Shown in pieces: positions 1 through 10,976 of a stretch of 64,000 nt of DNA. A program made the position numbers and the translations under genes. The notes under the pieces are model-generated. The model was not told the DNA's origin. It did no database searches and saw only the letters and a program-made list of their open reading frames with translations. The stretch comes from Pristionchus mayeri (lineage: Eukaryota > Nematoda > Chromadorea > Rhabditida > Neodiplogasteridae), in the NCBI GenBank assembly GCA_036245805.1, contig BTRK01000005.1, forward strand, positions 36,127,469 to 36,191,468. The letters are read 5' to 3'. Positions within the stretch are counted from its first letter, which is position 1; every line of letters starts with the position of its first letter.

Positions 1-110
1 TGATTCCACGTCTTATACTCCTTTTTTACTGCTGTCGGATTGTAGAAAGTATAATTTCATATATCATATATATAAAGAGATTTTTACATACTCGAAGTTG
101 ACTGATTTTA

Positions 111-140
111 GATGTTCCTGATGCATCGTTAAAGTATCTT
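111..140 (+). promoter_or_regulatory. Ur-like stem-loop plus TATCTT upstream of gene 1
   Basis: GATG, a 9-nt loop, CATC, 7 nt, then TATCTT. It is one of 13 copies in the window. A possible trans-splice acceptor (ttgtag) follows at 172 and an ATG at 183. Confidence 0.6.
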
Positions 141-308
141 GGTCGTTCAAATTCGTTCTCATTCGTTGTAGTCCTGTTCGTTATGATTCTCGCCATCTTG
201 GCAAGAATTCTTTTCTGTTTATACCAAGTATTACTGAGTCATCATGTACTTTTTGTGAATTTATGTTTAGTAGGTCTTTTTCACTTCGCATTGCTAAGGT
301 CTCGAGCC

Positions 309-2146
309 ATGTCGACTGATGTAGCCAAGTTCTGCTCTCCGAATGAGCATAGTAACGTTACTCTAATCTGTGGAGACAATAAACTCCGAATTTCGAAGGA
401 TGTGAGTATCGCTTCTTATTTTTTAATATTATAATACTAATTTTATGTATAGATAAAATTCTTGAGTTGGTATTTTCTCAAATTAGAAAGGATTGAGTCA
501 TTCAGGAGTTCTCTATTAATATTCAACATTTCATTTTGCAGTTTCTGGCCATGTATTCCCCTGTTTTTACTGCAATGTTCTTCGGAGGTTTCGCTGAGAA
601 TGGAAAGGACGAAATGGAGATCAAGGATGTTGTCTATGAGGTAATAAATACCAAAACATTGCTTGCGGTATCTCAGTCAGTTGTTAAATCTTCCATGTAT
701 CAATTAACTTTTTTTTCTTATCTATTTGAATTTTGTAGTGTCTAGCCTTGCTTTCAAAAAATAAACCCCAGTAATTGTGAAATTAGAAAGGATATGTTTT
801 TTTCTGTGAACTTAATTTTTAAAAAAACTGATGTTTTTCACTAAAAACGTGATTTTCAGGAATTCGTCGACCTTTTTGAATTAATTTTCTCGCTGGATGC
901 TCAGATTTCCGGTAACTCTTCTTCCAATGTTAATTTCAATAGCATCTTACAGATTCCTCGCTTCCCCATATTCTGGCTCTGGCGGATCGATTCCAGATGC
1001 AGGTTTTTTTAAAATTTCAAATAGGCTGAACATTAATATTATTATAGCAAGTGATCGTCCAGTGCGAGACTCATCTAATTTCTCCCACCACGTTCTCAAT
1101 GGCAGAAAAGCTTCAAATGTCTGATCGCTACAGACTCGAAAAGCTCAAGGTAGCAACTATCACTTTTTTAAAATTCATATTTTTCATACAATTTAGGACC
1201 ACTGCCTGCTGAGTTGCTCGACTGCGCTGGAGATCGGCACCCTTGAGGTATCTGATAGTCTTTGTAAGAATCATTTTTCTGATTAAGTGTTAAGAAGAGC
1301 ATGCGTATATTGTTGTCGTCTAATCATAATTTCTAATGTCATATCTTCAGTCTACTCCCGAATATGCGAACTTCTCAGCCGACATGAAAGCTGCTATCTG
1401 TGATAGGGTCTTGAAACTGGTTAGGCAATCTCCATTTCTCTTGGCCATTTTATGGAGGACATTTTTTTCTATTGAACGACTTGTCATTTGTTGTTCCTTG
1501 TCAGTGGTCGAAAAGTATATTCAAAATGACATAACGTGCCCACGTTTTTCAATTTTTATGGCCTACCCTTTCGACCACTGCTGCTGATTGTTAACTTTAT
1601 TGTTTACTGTTTCTTGTTTTTATCCATTATTCTCAGGTAACAATGGAAGCTAAAGGTGGGGTTGCTGATAACTCTGGCGATGGAAATGCCGTGTACATCA
1701 ATCTGAAAGTCGCAGGCTATGTAAGGATTTGAATTTCTTTCTTTCGATGTTCCATTCATTTTTTTTCTTTCGAGGGGTCTGATTCCCCATTTAATTCCTT
1801 AATCTCCGAAACAGGATCAATAATCGGGTGTAGGCATTGGAATGAAAATATGTTTTGTTATGAAAGAGTATGTTGTTTTGGAAGACTTAATCTTTCGCTT
1901 TAGAACTCGGACATGGACGTTGTGAAATTTCGTCTGAAGTACGAAACTAGTATGGGAAAGCTGAAGAGATCCTATGCGGAGAGAATCGGAGTTCCTGTTA
2001 CTTCCATTCGCTTTCTCTTCGATGGACGAAGAATCAACAATGATGACACTGCTATGAGTTTGGAAATGGAGGATGATGACGTCATTGAAGTCTATCGAGA
2101 GCAGCCTGGTGGAGCTGAAGATTTCCATCATGATTTTTTGTTTTAA
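309..2146 (+). CDS. BTB-SUMO fusion protein lacking MATH (gene 1)
   Basis: Nine exons are supported by splice sites and phase: 309-401, 542-640, 860-911, 953-1002, 1048-1149, 1197-1247, 1351-1419, 1637-1720 and 1904-2146. They total 843 nt, or 280 residues. Exons 1-7 correspond to exons 5-11 of the standard BATH gene: linker, BTB core (FLAMYSPVFTAMFF) and helical C-terminal part. The last two exons encode a full SUMO fold very like nematode SMO-1, with RFLFDGRRINNDD, MEDDDVIEVY and a diglycine (QPGG) followed by ten extra residues, as in an unprocessed SUMO precursor. BTB proteins usually recruit cullin-3 ligases, and SUMO is a protein modifier. The exon before SUMO ends in phase 0 at a GTTAGG donor, and the SUMO exon opens in phase 0, so the reading frame is continuous. 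Alternatively SUMO is a separate gene starting at ATG 1643. An alternative upstream ATG at 183 would add 42 hydrophobic residues. The linker-exon acceptor at 297-298 is retained in phase although no MATH exon is present upstream within the window. Confidence 0.75.
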
Positions 2147-2354
2147 ACATTCACAAGATCTCTTTCTAACTGCTATTTTCCCCTTCCCATTGTAATAAGA
2201 AGAAGTATAGACCGAATAGTACCTTCTTTTCGTTCTATAGCTGATTCCAGTATTTCCTTTCTCTTGTAGCTAATTTTCAAGTTAAATTCTACACATTCGC
2301 TTCAACACGATGTATAAAGAGTTCTGTTGAATTACGCTAACTTGACTGATTTGA

Positions 2355-2384
2355 GATGTTCCTGATACATCGTTAATGTACCTT
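2355..2384 (+). promoter_or_regulatory. Ur-like stem-loop plus TACCTT upstream of gene 2
   Basis: GATG, 9-nt loop, CATC, 7 nt, TACCTT. It ends 62 nt before the AG that precedes the gene 2 ATG. Confidence 0.6.
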
Positions 2385-2447
2385 TTTCTCGATCTTGGGA
2401 GTTATCATTATTAAGGATGAGTGTATGCGCTAACTTAAGATTCCAGA

Positions 2448-5299
2448 ATGGCTGAACATTCGAAAGTTGTTTTTCGATGGGAAATTGAGAATGTGAGCAC
2501 GATCGTTCCAGGAGTATTGGAATCGGCAGTCTTCAATGAGTTGGGATTCGAATGGTGAGAAGTTTGGAATTATTTTATGGGTATTCCTCGGCCATATGTT
2601 AAACGCGAACATGCAATCTTCAACAGTTGAAAATTGTCCATTGAGCAGTTAATATGTTTTATTTAAGATATTAATTTCCAGGAAAGCTTCTATATGGTAA
2701 CCTTCTTAATTGGATTTCTGATTTCGTCACGGATAGGCATTTCTCCGTACGACTAGGAAATACAGTATCCAAGTCCTTCCCTGTTCTGTCCGGTGTTCCT
2801 CAAGGTTCTGTGCTAGGGCCCATTCTATTCTCTCTCTACATTTCTGATATAACATATGTCCTTGCTCCTTTCCCGGATGTGCGTGTAAAAGCGTACGCTG
2901 ATGATATTAAGATTTATGTTTCCTACTCCAATAAAAATAAAGCCTTTTGCACTACCCAATTACAGTGTGCCTTAGATGCCATATATTCATGGACTGTATC
3001 CAATCAATTATCTCTCTCGGAATCTAAATGCACCCATCTCCACATAGGTTCTTCTCCTGCTCCTCAATATCTCATTAATAATGTTATCCTCGAGCAAGTC
3101 CCCCAACAACGTGATCTCGGCGTCCAAGTTCTGCCCACTCTTAATAACTCTGCCAGTATTGATGATCGTGTTCAGAAAGCCACCACTGTCATGCATATTA
3201 TGCTTCGTGCTATAAACGTCAATAATCCCACTATCCTTATCAAATGCTTCATCACATATGTCCTCCCTCACATTGAATTCGCTTGCCCTTTCTGGAACCC
3301 TCACATTAAGAAACAGAGTCAGAAGCTTGAGAAAATCCAAGAGAAATTCACTCGCATTCTATACTATCGATGCTTTCCATCTCCATCATATCCTCTTGGT
3401 CTCCCTTCCTATTCTCAACGTCTGTCTTTCCTTGGTCTTCAAGCGCTTTTTGAGAGGAGAGTCACTTATGATCTGGTCCTGGCCCGTAGAATTATGCACG
3501 GTGATACCATACTCGACAGAAGTAGTTTTTTTCTGTTTGCTCCCCTCAGAGAAAGGACCAATAATTTTGGAATCCACATCGAGAAAACTAAATCTACACC
3601 TCGATACCACTGTTTCTCTCGTAGAGTTGCTAGAATTTTGAATGCCCTTCCCTCTCATGTATTGTCATCACCTAGTATTCATGTTTATAAAAAGAGATTA
3701 AGAGCCCTAGAATTTGATTTCAGTAAATATATTTTCCAATAATATCCTCTTCCTCGCACCACTATTTCCCATTAGCGTATCTCTTCACCTGCCCTCATCC
3801 TCGCCCCTCTCCATAGAGATCTTCTGACACTGGTTCTCGGAGCAGAGTCTACCTGGTCTGCCCGAGTGCCTCCTCCTCGGTATCCCTCCCATCAGACCAG
3901 ACGAAGACAGATGAGACCAGTCGATTAGATCTTCACTTTTCACTCGATGAAGATCACAAAGTAGCTGTGTTTGACAATATGATCAGCTCGAATTATCTGA
4001 AAATAATTGTGAGTATCATTGCAACTTACTGAGTAGCGTATAATGAAATAAAAATTTCTCTATTTACAGGCAATTAATTGCAACAACAAGATTGTTATCG
4101 AATATACAGTCGAAATTTGTAGTTCGGAAGAGTGAGCTCGTTTAGACTTAATTGGATTTTTTTAAAAGTTAAATTCATCCTTGAAGCGTTATTATGCCCG
4201 TACTTACGCCGATTGATCGGACCAAGTTCGGTTCCCCATACGAAGAGAATAATGTCACTCTGGTGATCGGGAACGAAAAACTGGACGTTTCGAAAGATGT
4301 AAGTATCAAACTACAATATCTTGAACGAATTTTAAGTATTTTTTCTTTACAATCACGTAAAATTGTGAGCTGTTCCATGGTAAAAAATAATTGAAACATG
4401 TAATCAGAGTTTTATTAGATATTAATATTTTAGTATCTGGCTGTTCAATCTCCCGTCTTTGCTGCAATGTTCTTCGGGAACTTTGCTGAGAATGGAAAGA
4501 AGGAAGTTGAGATCAAGGATGTTGTCTATGAGGTTAGAATATATAAAAGCGATTTCCGCGAAAAGAATATTATTTATATGTTTTCATCCACTTAATAATC
4601 GTATAACTGACCTTAATTTTTATTCGATCAGATGGAATGAAAAGGCACTTCGGATGTTTTATACGAGGCTTTACGCAGGCCTGCTCTTTATCTCGAAACT
4701 TTCAGGAGTTGATTGACCTTCTTCACTTTGTCTTCCTTTTCCATCCAATTTCCGGTATTTTTATGTACAATCCCCGCGTTATTTTATCCGTTGATTAATG
4801 TCAGATTCTGGAATTTCCCATATTCTCGCTCTGGCAGATCGATTCCAAATGCAGGTTGTTCTTAACTCAATGAAAGTGTTAACTAATAAAATTGTAGCAA
4901 GTGATTGGCCAGTGCGAACGTCATCTGAAGACCACTAGCAAGCTCTATAGGGCACTCAAACTCCATCTGGCAGATCAATACACACTCGATAAGCTCAGGG
5001 TATGTTTTATCTCTCAAGTTCCCTGAACAAATATACGCTAAATATGAACAAATATACGCTAAATAAAAGAATGCATTAAAAATATATTCTAAAACCAGTA
5101 AATGAAGACTCATTCCTAGAAGCAGTGCCTACTTGCTTACTCTACTACACGTGAGATTAGTACACTCGAGGTTTGTAGATGCATCTAAGCGCTGTTTGAA
5201 AAATCATTTCAGTCGACTCCCGAATACGCTCTTTTCTCGGACAATCTGAAGCTTGCGATTCTCGATCAAATGATGAAACTAGCAAAATCGTCAAGCTAG
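2448..5299 (+). pseudogene. MATH-BTB gene 2, broken by a retrotransposon
   Basis: The first MATH exon (2448-2554, beginning MAEHSKVVFRWEIENV) is intact and follows a ttccag acceptor. Exon 2 starts at 2682, but after about 14 nt it runs into reverse transcriptase sequence. The gene resumes near 3942 inside exon 3 (GATGAAGATCAC), so most of exon 2 and the start of exon 3 are missing. Exons 4-11 are recognisable: linker from about 4190, BTB exons around 4433-4531 and 4703-4752, a short exon after 4800, then later exons to the TAG at 5297-5299. The BTB half stays open and could be translated from the ATG at 4194, but the MATH domain (substrate recognition) is destroyed. The family normally acts as a cullin-3 substrate adaptor. 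Confidence 0.8.
2696..3941 (+). mobile_element. 5'-truncated non-LTR retrotransposon (CR1/jockey-like) fragment
   Basis: An open frame runs from 2696 to the stop at 3742. It encodes the second half of a reverse transcriptase: SGVPQGSVLGP, the catalytic motif YADDIK, a thumb region and the C-terminal domain of jockey/CR1-type ORF2 proteins. No endonuclease is present, so the copy is 5'-truncated, as usual for LINE insertion. A 3' untranslated tail (about 3745-3940, with GAGCAGAGTCTACCTGGTC) follows and recurs at 32.5 kb. It sits in MATH exon 2 of gene 2, with loss of host sequence at the junction. Confidence 0.85.
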
Positions 5300-5474
5300 A
5301 TTCGTATTGTATTATTTTGGTTCTCATTCCAAAAATAGCTGTGTTATTGCTAGTTGTCATCCATATACGTTATGTATTCACTCTTCCATTCCTCTTGAGT
5401 CTATTAACGTTATTTAAATTATGATATTGAGATAGTAAAGGATTGTGTTGCATTCAATGGTGTGGTTGTTTGAA

Positions 5475-5505
5475 GATGTTGCTATGGCTCATCTTTTACT
5501 ATCTT
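5475..5505 (+). promoter_or_regulatory. Ur-like stem-loop plus TATCTT upstream of gene 3
   Basis: GATG, 11-nt loop, CATC, 6 nt, TATCTT. It lies 110 nt before the acceptor-like AG at 5614-5615. Confidence 0.55.
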
Positions 5506-5616
5506 TATCGCGAAGAATGTAGTCAATTATTTTCTTATATACCTTTCCATGTCTATGCACTCACCCATTCCTATATGATGAACATCCCCAGTGACGTTCG
5601 AACCACTTTTTTCAGA

Positions 5617-8600
5617 ATGACCAAAGATTCGAAAGTTATTCTTCGGTGGGAAATCGATAATGCGAACTCTCGCACTCCTGGAGTATTGGAATCGGCAGTG
5701 CTCAATGAGAGAGGATTCGAATGGTGAGGTTGAAACAGTTATAGACGAAATTGTGGAAACGGTGACTCTATTTCATAACAGAGATATGTTGTTTCAATTT
5801 AAATAAAATTAGGAAATCTTCTATCCGTCCAAATTCTGAAGACGGTAATGGGATCGACTTCTTGCTAATTTGTTTGAATAAGAACAGTTCTTGGAATTGC
5901 AAAGCCAATGTGGAATTTGTGCTCTTCGCAAGAAGCAGTAATTTGAAGGTATCTAAGAAGGTATCTGTTACAATTATTTTATTATCATTGAACAAGTTAA
6001 TGCTTAAAGGGGCTAGCTACGTTCGATGGAGACAATATTGTTTATTCATTCGATAAGGAATGGATGTGGAGTGGCATGAGTAATCCAAATAGTGTAAGTT
6101 ATCTCAGTTTTGGTGATATAATATGAAATGCTTAATTGATTGCAGCCCTATGTTATTAACAATAAGGTCAATATCGAATTTCACGTCGATATCATCAGTT
6201 CAGAAAAGTGAGTAAGAGATTCGTTGGGAAAATGCTGTGTTTCTATCATTTTCAATCAAACAATGCAGAGGTATTCCCATTGATCTCACCAAGTTTTGCT
6301 CCCCGAGTGAGCTCAATAATGTCACTCTGATATTCAGAGACAAGAAACTGCTAGTTTCGAAGGACGTGAGTTACATATGTATCACTGATCAGGAATAATT
6401 TATAACTAATAATTAATTGGGTTACACAACGATATTCTTCTTTATATTCATCAGCATTCAGAAATATTCATCACTAATTGCAGCTTCTTGCCCTCTACTC
6501 TCCCGTCTTCGCTGCAATGTTCTTCGGCGAATTCGCTGAGAAGGGAAAGGAGGAAATTGAGATCAAGGATGTTGTATATGAGGTTATAGATACAAATAAA
6601 CGTGAACTCGTTATAAACATGTTGATTATAAAGCGTCTATTGGGAAATGAATTATTATTCATCTTTTTGCATTAACATTTTAGCTGATTCTACGAATGTT
6701 TTTCAACCACAATAATATTGAAATTAAAGCGATATTTTTTTCTGTGAACATGGTCCCTGATTGTGGGAGTGTATACACGCGGTTGTTGAGACATCCCGCA
6801 TCTCCAAAGATGTACTACCTTCACTTTCTGCAACTAGTATAGATATTATAGATTACTTTTTTGCTTATTTCAATTGAGTATGTCATTTCATTTATAAATA
6901 TATAAATTTCAGGAATTTGTCGACCTTGTCCATTTACTTTTCTCACTTGAAGCTCAGATTACCGGTAATTATATTATTCTGTCCATATACATTTTTAAAA
7001 TGATCTTACAGCTTCCACGGTTCCCCATATTCTGGACCTGGGTGATCGATTCCAGATGCAGGTTTGTTTTTCCCTTCAAATGCACTAATTCATACAATAG
7101 TAATAATATTTTAGCAAGTAATCGCAGCTTCTTGCCCTCTACTCTCCCGTCTTCGCTGCAATGTTCTTCGGCGAATTCGCTGAGAAGGGAAAGGAGGAAA
7201 TTGAGATCAAGGATGTTGTATATGAGGTTATAGATACAAATAAACGTGAACTCGTTATAAACATGTTGATTATAAAGCGTCTATTGGGAAATGAATTATT
7301 ATTCATCTTTTTGCATTAACATTTTAGCTGATTCTACGAATGTTTTTTCAACCACAATAATATTGAAATTAAAGCGATATTTTTTTCTGTGAACATGGTC
7401 CCTGATTGTGGGAGTGTATACACGCGGTTGTTGAGACATCCCGCATCTCCAAAGATGTACTACCTTCACTTTCTGCAACTAGTATAGATATTATAGATTA
7501 CTTTTTTGCTTATTTCAATTGAGTATGTAATTTCATTTATAAATATATAAATTTCAGGAATTTGTCGACCTTGTCCATTTACTTTTCTCACTTGAAGCTC
7601 AGATTACCGGTAATTATATTATTCTGTCCATATACATTTTTAAAATGATCTTACAGCTTCCACGGTTCCCCATATTCTGGACCTGGGTGATCGATTCCAG
7701 ATGCAGGTTTGTTTTTCCCTTCAAATGCACTAATTCATACAATAGTAATAATATTTTAGCAAGTAATCGTCCAATGCGAAGCTCATCTGATGAGATCGAG
7801 CAAGTTCTCCAAAGCCGAGAAGCTTCTTCTGTCTGATCGATACAGACTCGAAAAGCTGAGGGTAACTCTTCTTACCTTTTTGTTAACATTCTGAATATTC
7901 ACACACTTTAGATTCACTGTCTACAGAGTTTCTCGACTTCACTTGAGATCAGAACTCTCGAGGTAAGTGATATCATATCATATCATATTTATCCTGACGT
8001 CAGGCACAATGGTCCTGCAGGAGGGTGACTTCAGTGTGGAGGGAATCTTCGGTCTCAGAGCGTCGTTAGGTCAAGGGATGGGATCTTCTTTGGCTTCTCT
8101 GGTCAACTGTAGGGACGATCGTGACGGATCTCCGTTGAGCATCGAAGTAGATCATCCTGCCGCCGAACACCTGACTTGCGCCGGTTAGGAACTCACAACG
8201 CAGACAGCGGGGCTTTCTTGACGGTAGATCACTCGAGACGATGGGAATCCGTCCGTGCTCCTCCTCTTGAAGTGTACCAAGTAGGCGATACTCTCCGGGT
8301 TGCCCAAGCTGACGGGAGAGGATTCCCCAAACTAGGTCGGAAAAGAGCGGGGTCAGGGATGACCGCCCATCACGAGCGCTAGAATGGAGAAAATGGAGAA
8401 AAAACATTCATTTAATAGGTAAGTTTCATTCATTCATTTAACATTCAATAGGTAAGTGATAGTCTCTGTATTATTGATTTAATTGGTTCATAACTTAATG
8501 ACTGATTTTTTTTTAAATTTAAAGGTCTTGTATATTATGATTTGCTGAATCTTTCGAGACCATATTTTGTAAGTAGATTTTTCCAGTCTACTCCCGAATA

Positions 8601-8860
8601 CGTCAGTATCTCTGCCGACATGAAAACTGCCTTCTGCGAGAGGATGATGGCACTGGTTAGTTAGTGTGCCTTTTTACCGAATTAATTTTTCGGAAGAAAT
8701 TTTCGTACTGATCGACATATCATTGGTTACTTTTTGTTTTCTTGCGTTTTTCTATTCTTTTCAGGTGATACTGGAGATTCCCTCATTTTAGGCTTCCACT
8801 GACGCTAACGCTGGAGGCTCTGAAAATATCGAGTACCTCAAGTTAAAAGTCGTATTTCAG
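5617..8860 (+). CDS. MATH-BTB gene 3 with duplicated BTB exons and a SUMO exon
   Basis: The start ATG at 5617 follows a ttcag acceptor. Exon 1 is 5617-5723 (MTKDSKVILRWEIDNANS) and MATH exons 2-4 follow to about 6210. The linker exon ends in LLVSKD, and the BTB core exon begins at 6484 (LLALYSPVFAAMFF). BTB exons 6-8 then occur a second time because of a 645-bp tandem duplication. Each duplicated exon set is a multiple of three and starts in phase 0, so the frame can survive using the cag at 7125-7127 as acceptor. Exons 9 (7760-7861), 10 (about 7912-7962) and 11 (8587-8655) follow. An unclassified insertion lies between exons 10 and 11. After exon 11 a further phase-0 exon at 8792-8860 encodes the first part of a SUMO domain (ENIEYLKLKVV), as in gene 1. 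The second SUMO exon is not present, and mariner sequence begins at 9103. Unspliced, exon 11 ends six nt later at TAG. Whether this gene is functional is uncertain. Confidence 0.6.
6481..7769 (+). repeat. Recent 645-bp tandem duplication of BTB exons
   Basis: 6481-7124 and 7125-7769 are almost identical. I see only a one-base length difference in a T run and one substitution (gtatgtcattt versus gtatgtaattt). The unit spans BTB exons 6, 7 and 8 with their introns and the first bases of exon 9. The near identity of the introns shows it is young. Confidence 0.95.
7972..8450. mobile_element. Unclassified insertion in intron 10 of gene 3
   Basis: A GC-richer stretch unlike its surroundings interrupts the intron and is flanked by the direct repeat GGTAAGTGAT (7962-7971 and 8451-8460). 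It has partly open frames on both strands but none that I can assign. It may be a decayed transposase gene on the minus strand. The right end carries short ATTC repeats. I do not see terminal inverted repeats. Confidence 0.4.
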
Positions 8861-9344
8861 GTGAGGGTTATGTATTCTTTCCTTCAGTGGTTTGTAAATT
8901 TCCCAAAGGTGGATGTTATCTTCTTTACCCTTATCACGCAATTTTTATCAATCGTCCCGTTCATCATTTCATGGGCTGGCAGCTAAAGACTTTGCCTTCG
9001 TAACTTACGCGCGCGAGATTGGTTTCTTCCAATGGATTGTTCACAATCAGGCCAGACGCGATGTGCAGGGTGTGGAAAAAGTATGGGGACACACATTATA
9101 TATCAGGTTGTCCGGAAAGTCTTTGTCACTGGTTTTGTTTTAACACTGCTCGTCGCAAGTGCAATTTGGAGTTCTCTATTTCCTAGTGAATAACAGTCGG
9201 TGACGGGCCTATATAATAAACAACTCCCCATTCCCTTCCCTTCAGTAATGCCCTAGTAGAGTAACGAATTATGTTCCTAGTGACATTCATTTCCGCTATG
9301 TTTTGCTTTACATATTTCCATCCTGCACCACGATGAAGGATTTA

Positions 9345-10976
9345 TTAGGTTGATGCATAAGTTTTGTCGCATTTCTGGCATGTAATTTGATCTACCATAA
9401 AATGCTTCCCACAAATGATAAGGGCCTATCCCCATATACTTAAATATGGGAGATTTAGAACAGTTACCGCGTATGTTTGGATCACCTCTTGGTCTCTGTT
9501 AGTACGAGAAAACTGTGTTTGATGAAATTGGAATACTTCACAAAATTTCAAAAAAAATCAATCACCTCATTTTTAACAAAATAATTTCCTTACATAGCCT
9601 TACATACATCATTGAGATGCCCGCTAGATACCCTTTCAGAAAGTATGTACTAACAGGTTACTGAATCTTTGAGCCATGAATTACGATCGAATGAATACAA
9701 TGATCGCAGACGGAACGCAACAGAGTTGATCAGATTTCATTCTTTAAGGATTGAAGGTATAGGCATATGTATAGGGGCGCATAAAACCTTAACAATAGCG
9801 TTATGCAATCATCGCAAATGTTTAAGTCTCTGCTTATTCAAGCTCTTAGGAAATGCGATATTTCAAAATGGTAATTCTTGACAAAATCATGTAAATTGTT
9901 CACTTTCGGTGTTCATGATAACATCAAATCACCTTGAAATGCAGCTGGACTCCAATTTTGCCGATTCACTGAGTGATAGGTCATTGGGAGTATGTGTGGT
10001 TAATAATGAAAAATCAGCCTTTATATCAAGCAGTGAACCAGAGTGTCATCGAAAGTGTAGTTTTGGATCTCAAATTCTTGATATCAAATTGGAAAATATC
10101 CATTTCTCCTTGGGGGAATTGAATGCTCACGAGAAGTAAAATATGAAATGTCCACGAAAGGATCTTCAAAATTTATTGTAAATTATATCAGTACCTTGTT
10201 CGATGCAAAAACACGGTGAGCGAAACTGATTCTGACCATGTTCAGTAGACATAATCTTTCAAATTGGTCGCAGTTTCAAGCGGGAATTCGGGGGTACGAC
10301 ATTTCCGCAACCGACATTTCCGCAACGGAGCACCATTCCCTTGACAGAAGGAGTAGCAACTTGGGAGTTGTTGCGTTGTTACCAGTATGTGCTCCCATAC
10401 CTTTGCATATACAATTCTTGTTGCCAGGCGATATTGAGTTTCAACGTATAGGGGTTCATTGAAATCCATATTCCATGAACCCCGGGTCGTTGATTTGGAG
10501 TAAAACTAAATATCGCCTGGTAACGAAATTTATATATGCTTATGTATGGGAGCACGCACTGGTAACAAAGCAACAACTCCCAAGTTGCTACTCCTTCTGC
10601 CAAGGGAATGGTGCTCCGTTGCGGAAATGTCGGTTGCGGAAATGTCGTACCCCCGGGAATTCAGTGCAAGATTCAGTTCACGTATGGTATTGTACACCCA
10701 GTTGATAGTACTTCACGCACATATATTTGGCTTTGTCCTAGCATTGCCCTCGGCAGCGTTCTTGTTCGCTAAACAATAAGTTCGAAACTCCAATGAAGTC
10801 ATTTTGACTTCACACTGTGACCGTAAAACTGATTATTTGGACCTATACTAAAGTGCGCTAGAAAGAGGAGCACACATCAAATATTGCAATCCATATAGAA
10901 ATCGATAAAACACAAATGGAGTGGTGTACCTGAATCTGAAACCTAAAAATACGACAAAACTTATGCATCAACCTGA
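9345..10976. mobile_element. Non-autonomous mariner-type element nested in the outer mariner
   Basis: Terminal inverted repeats TYAGGTTGATGCATAAGTTT... are seen at both ends, flanked by TA (9343-9344 and 10977-10978). No transposase is recognisable inside. It separates the N-terminal part of the outer transposase from its remainder. Confidence 0.8.
10290..10654. mobile_element. Foldback element nested inside the inner mariner element
   Basis: Two inverted arms of about 160 bp surround a 60-bp centre. The arms begin GGGGGTACGACATTTCCGC and contain a short internal direct repeat (CATTTCCGCAAC). An 8-bp direct repeat GGGAATTC flanks the element (10282-10289 and 10655-10662). An 8-bp target duplication fits hAT-like transposition. 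Confidence 0.8.

Noticed and set aside
8066..8407. 113-residue minus-strand frame
   Set aside because: It recalls a transposase vaguely but has no clear catalytic motif; kept only as part of an unclassified insertion.
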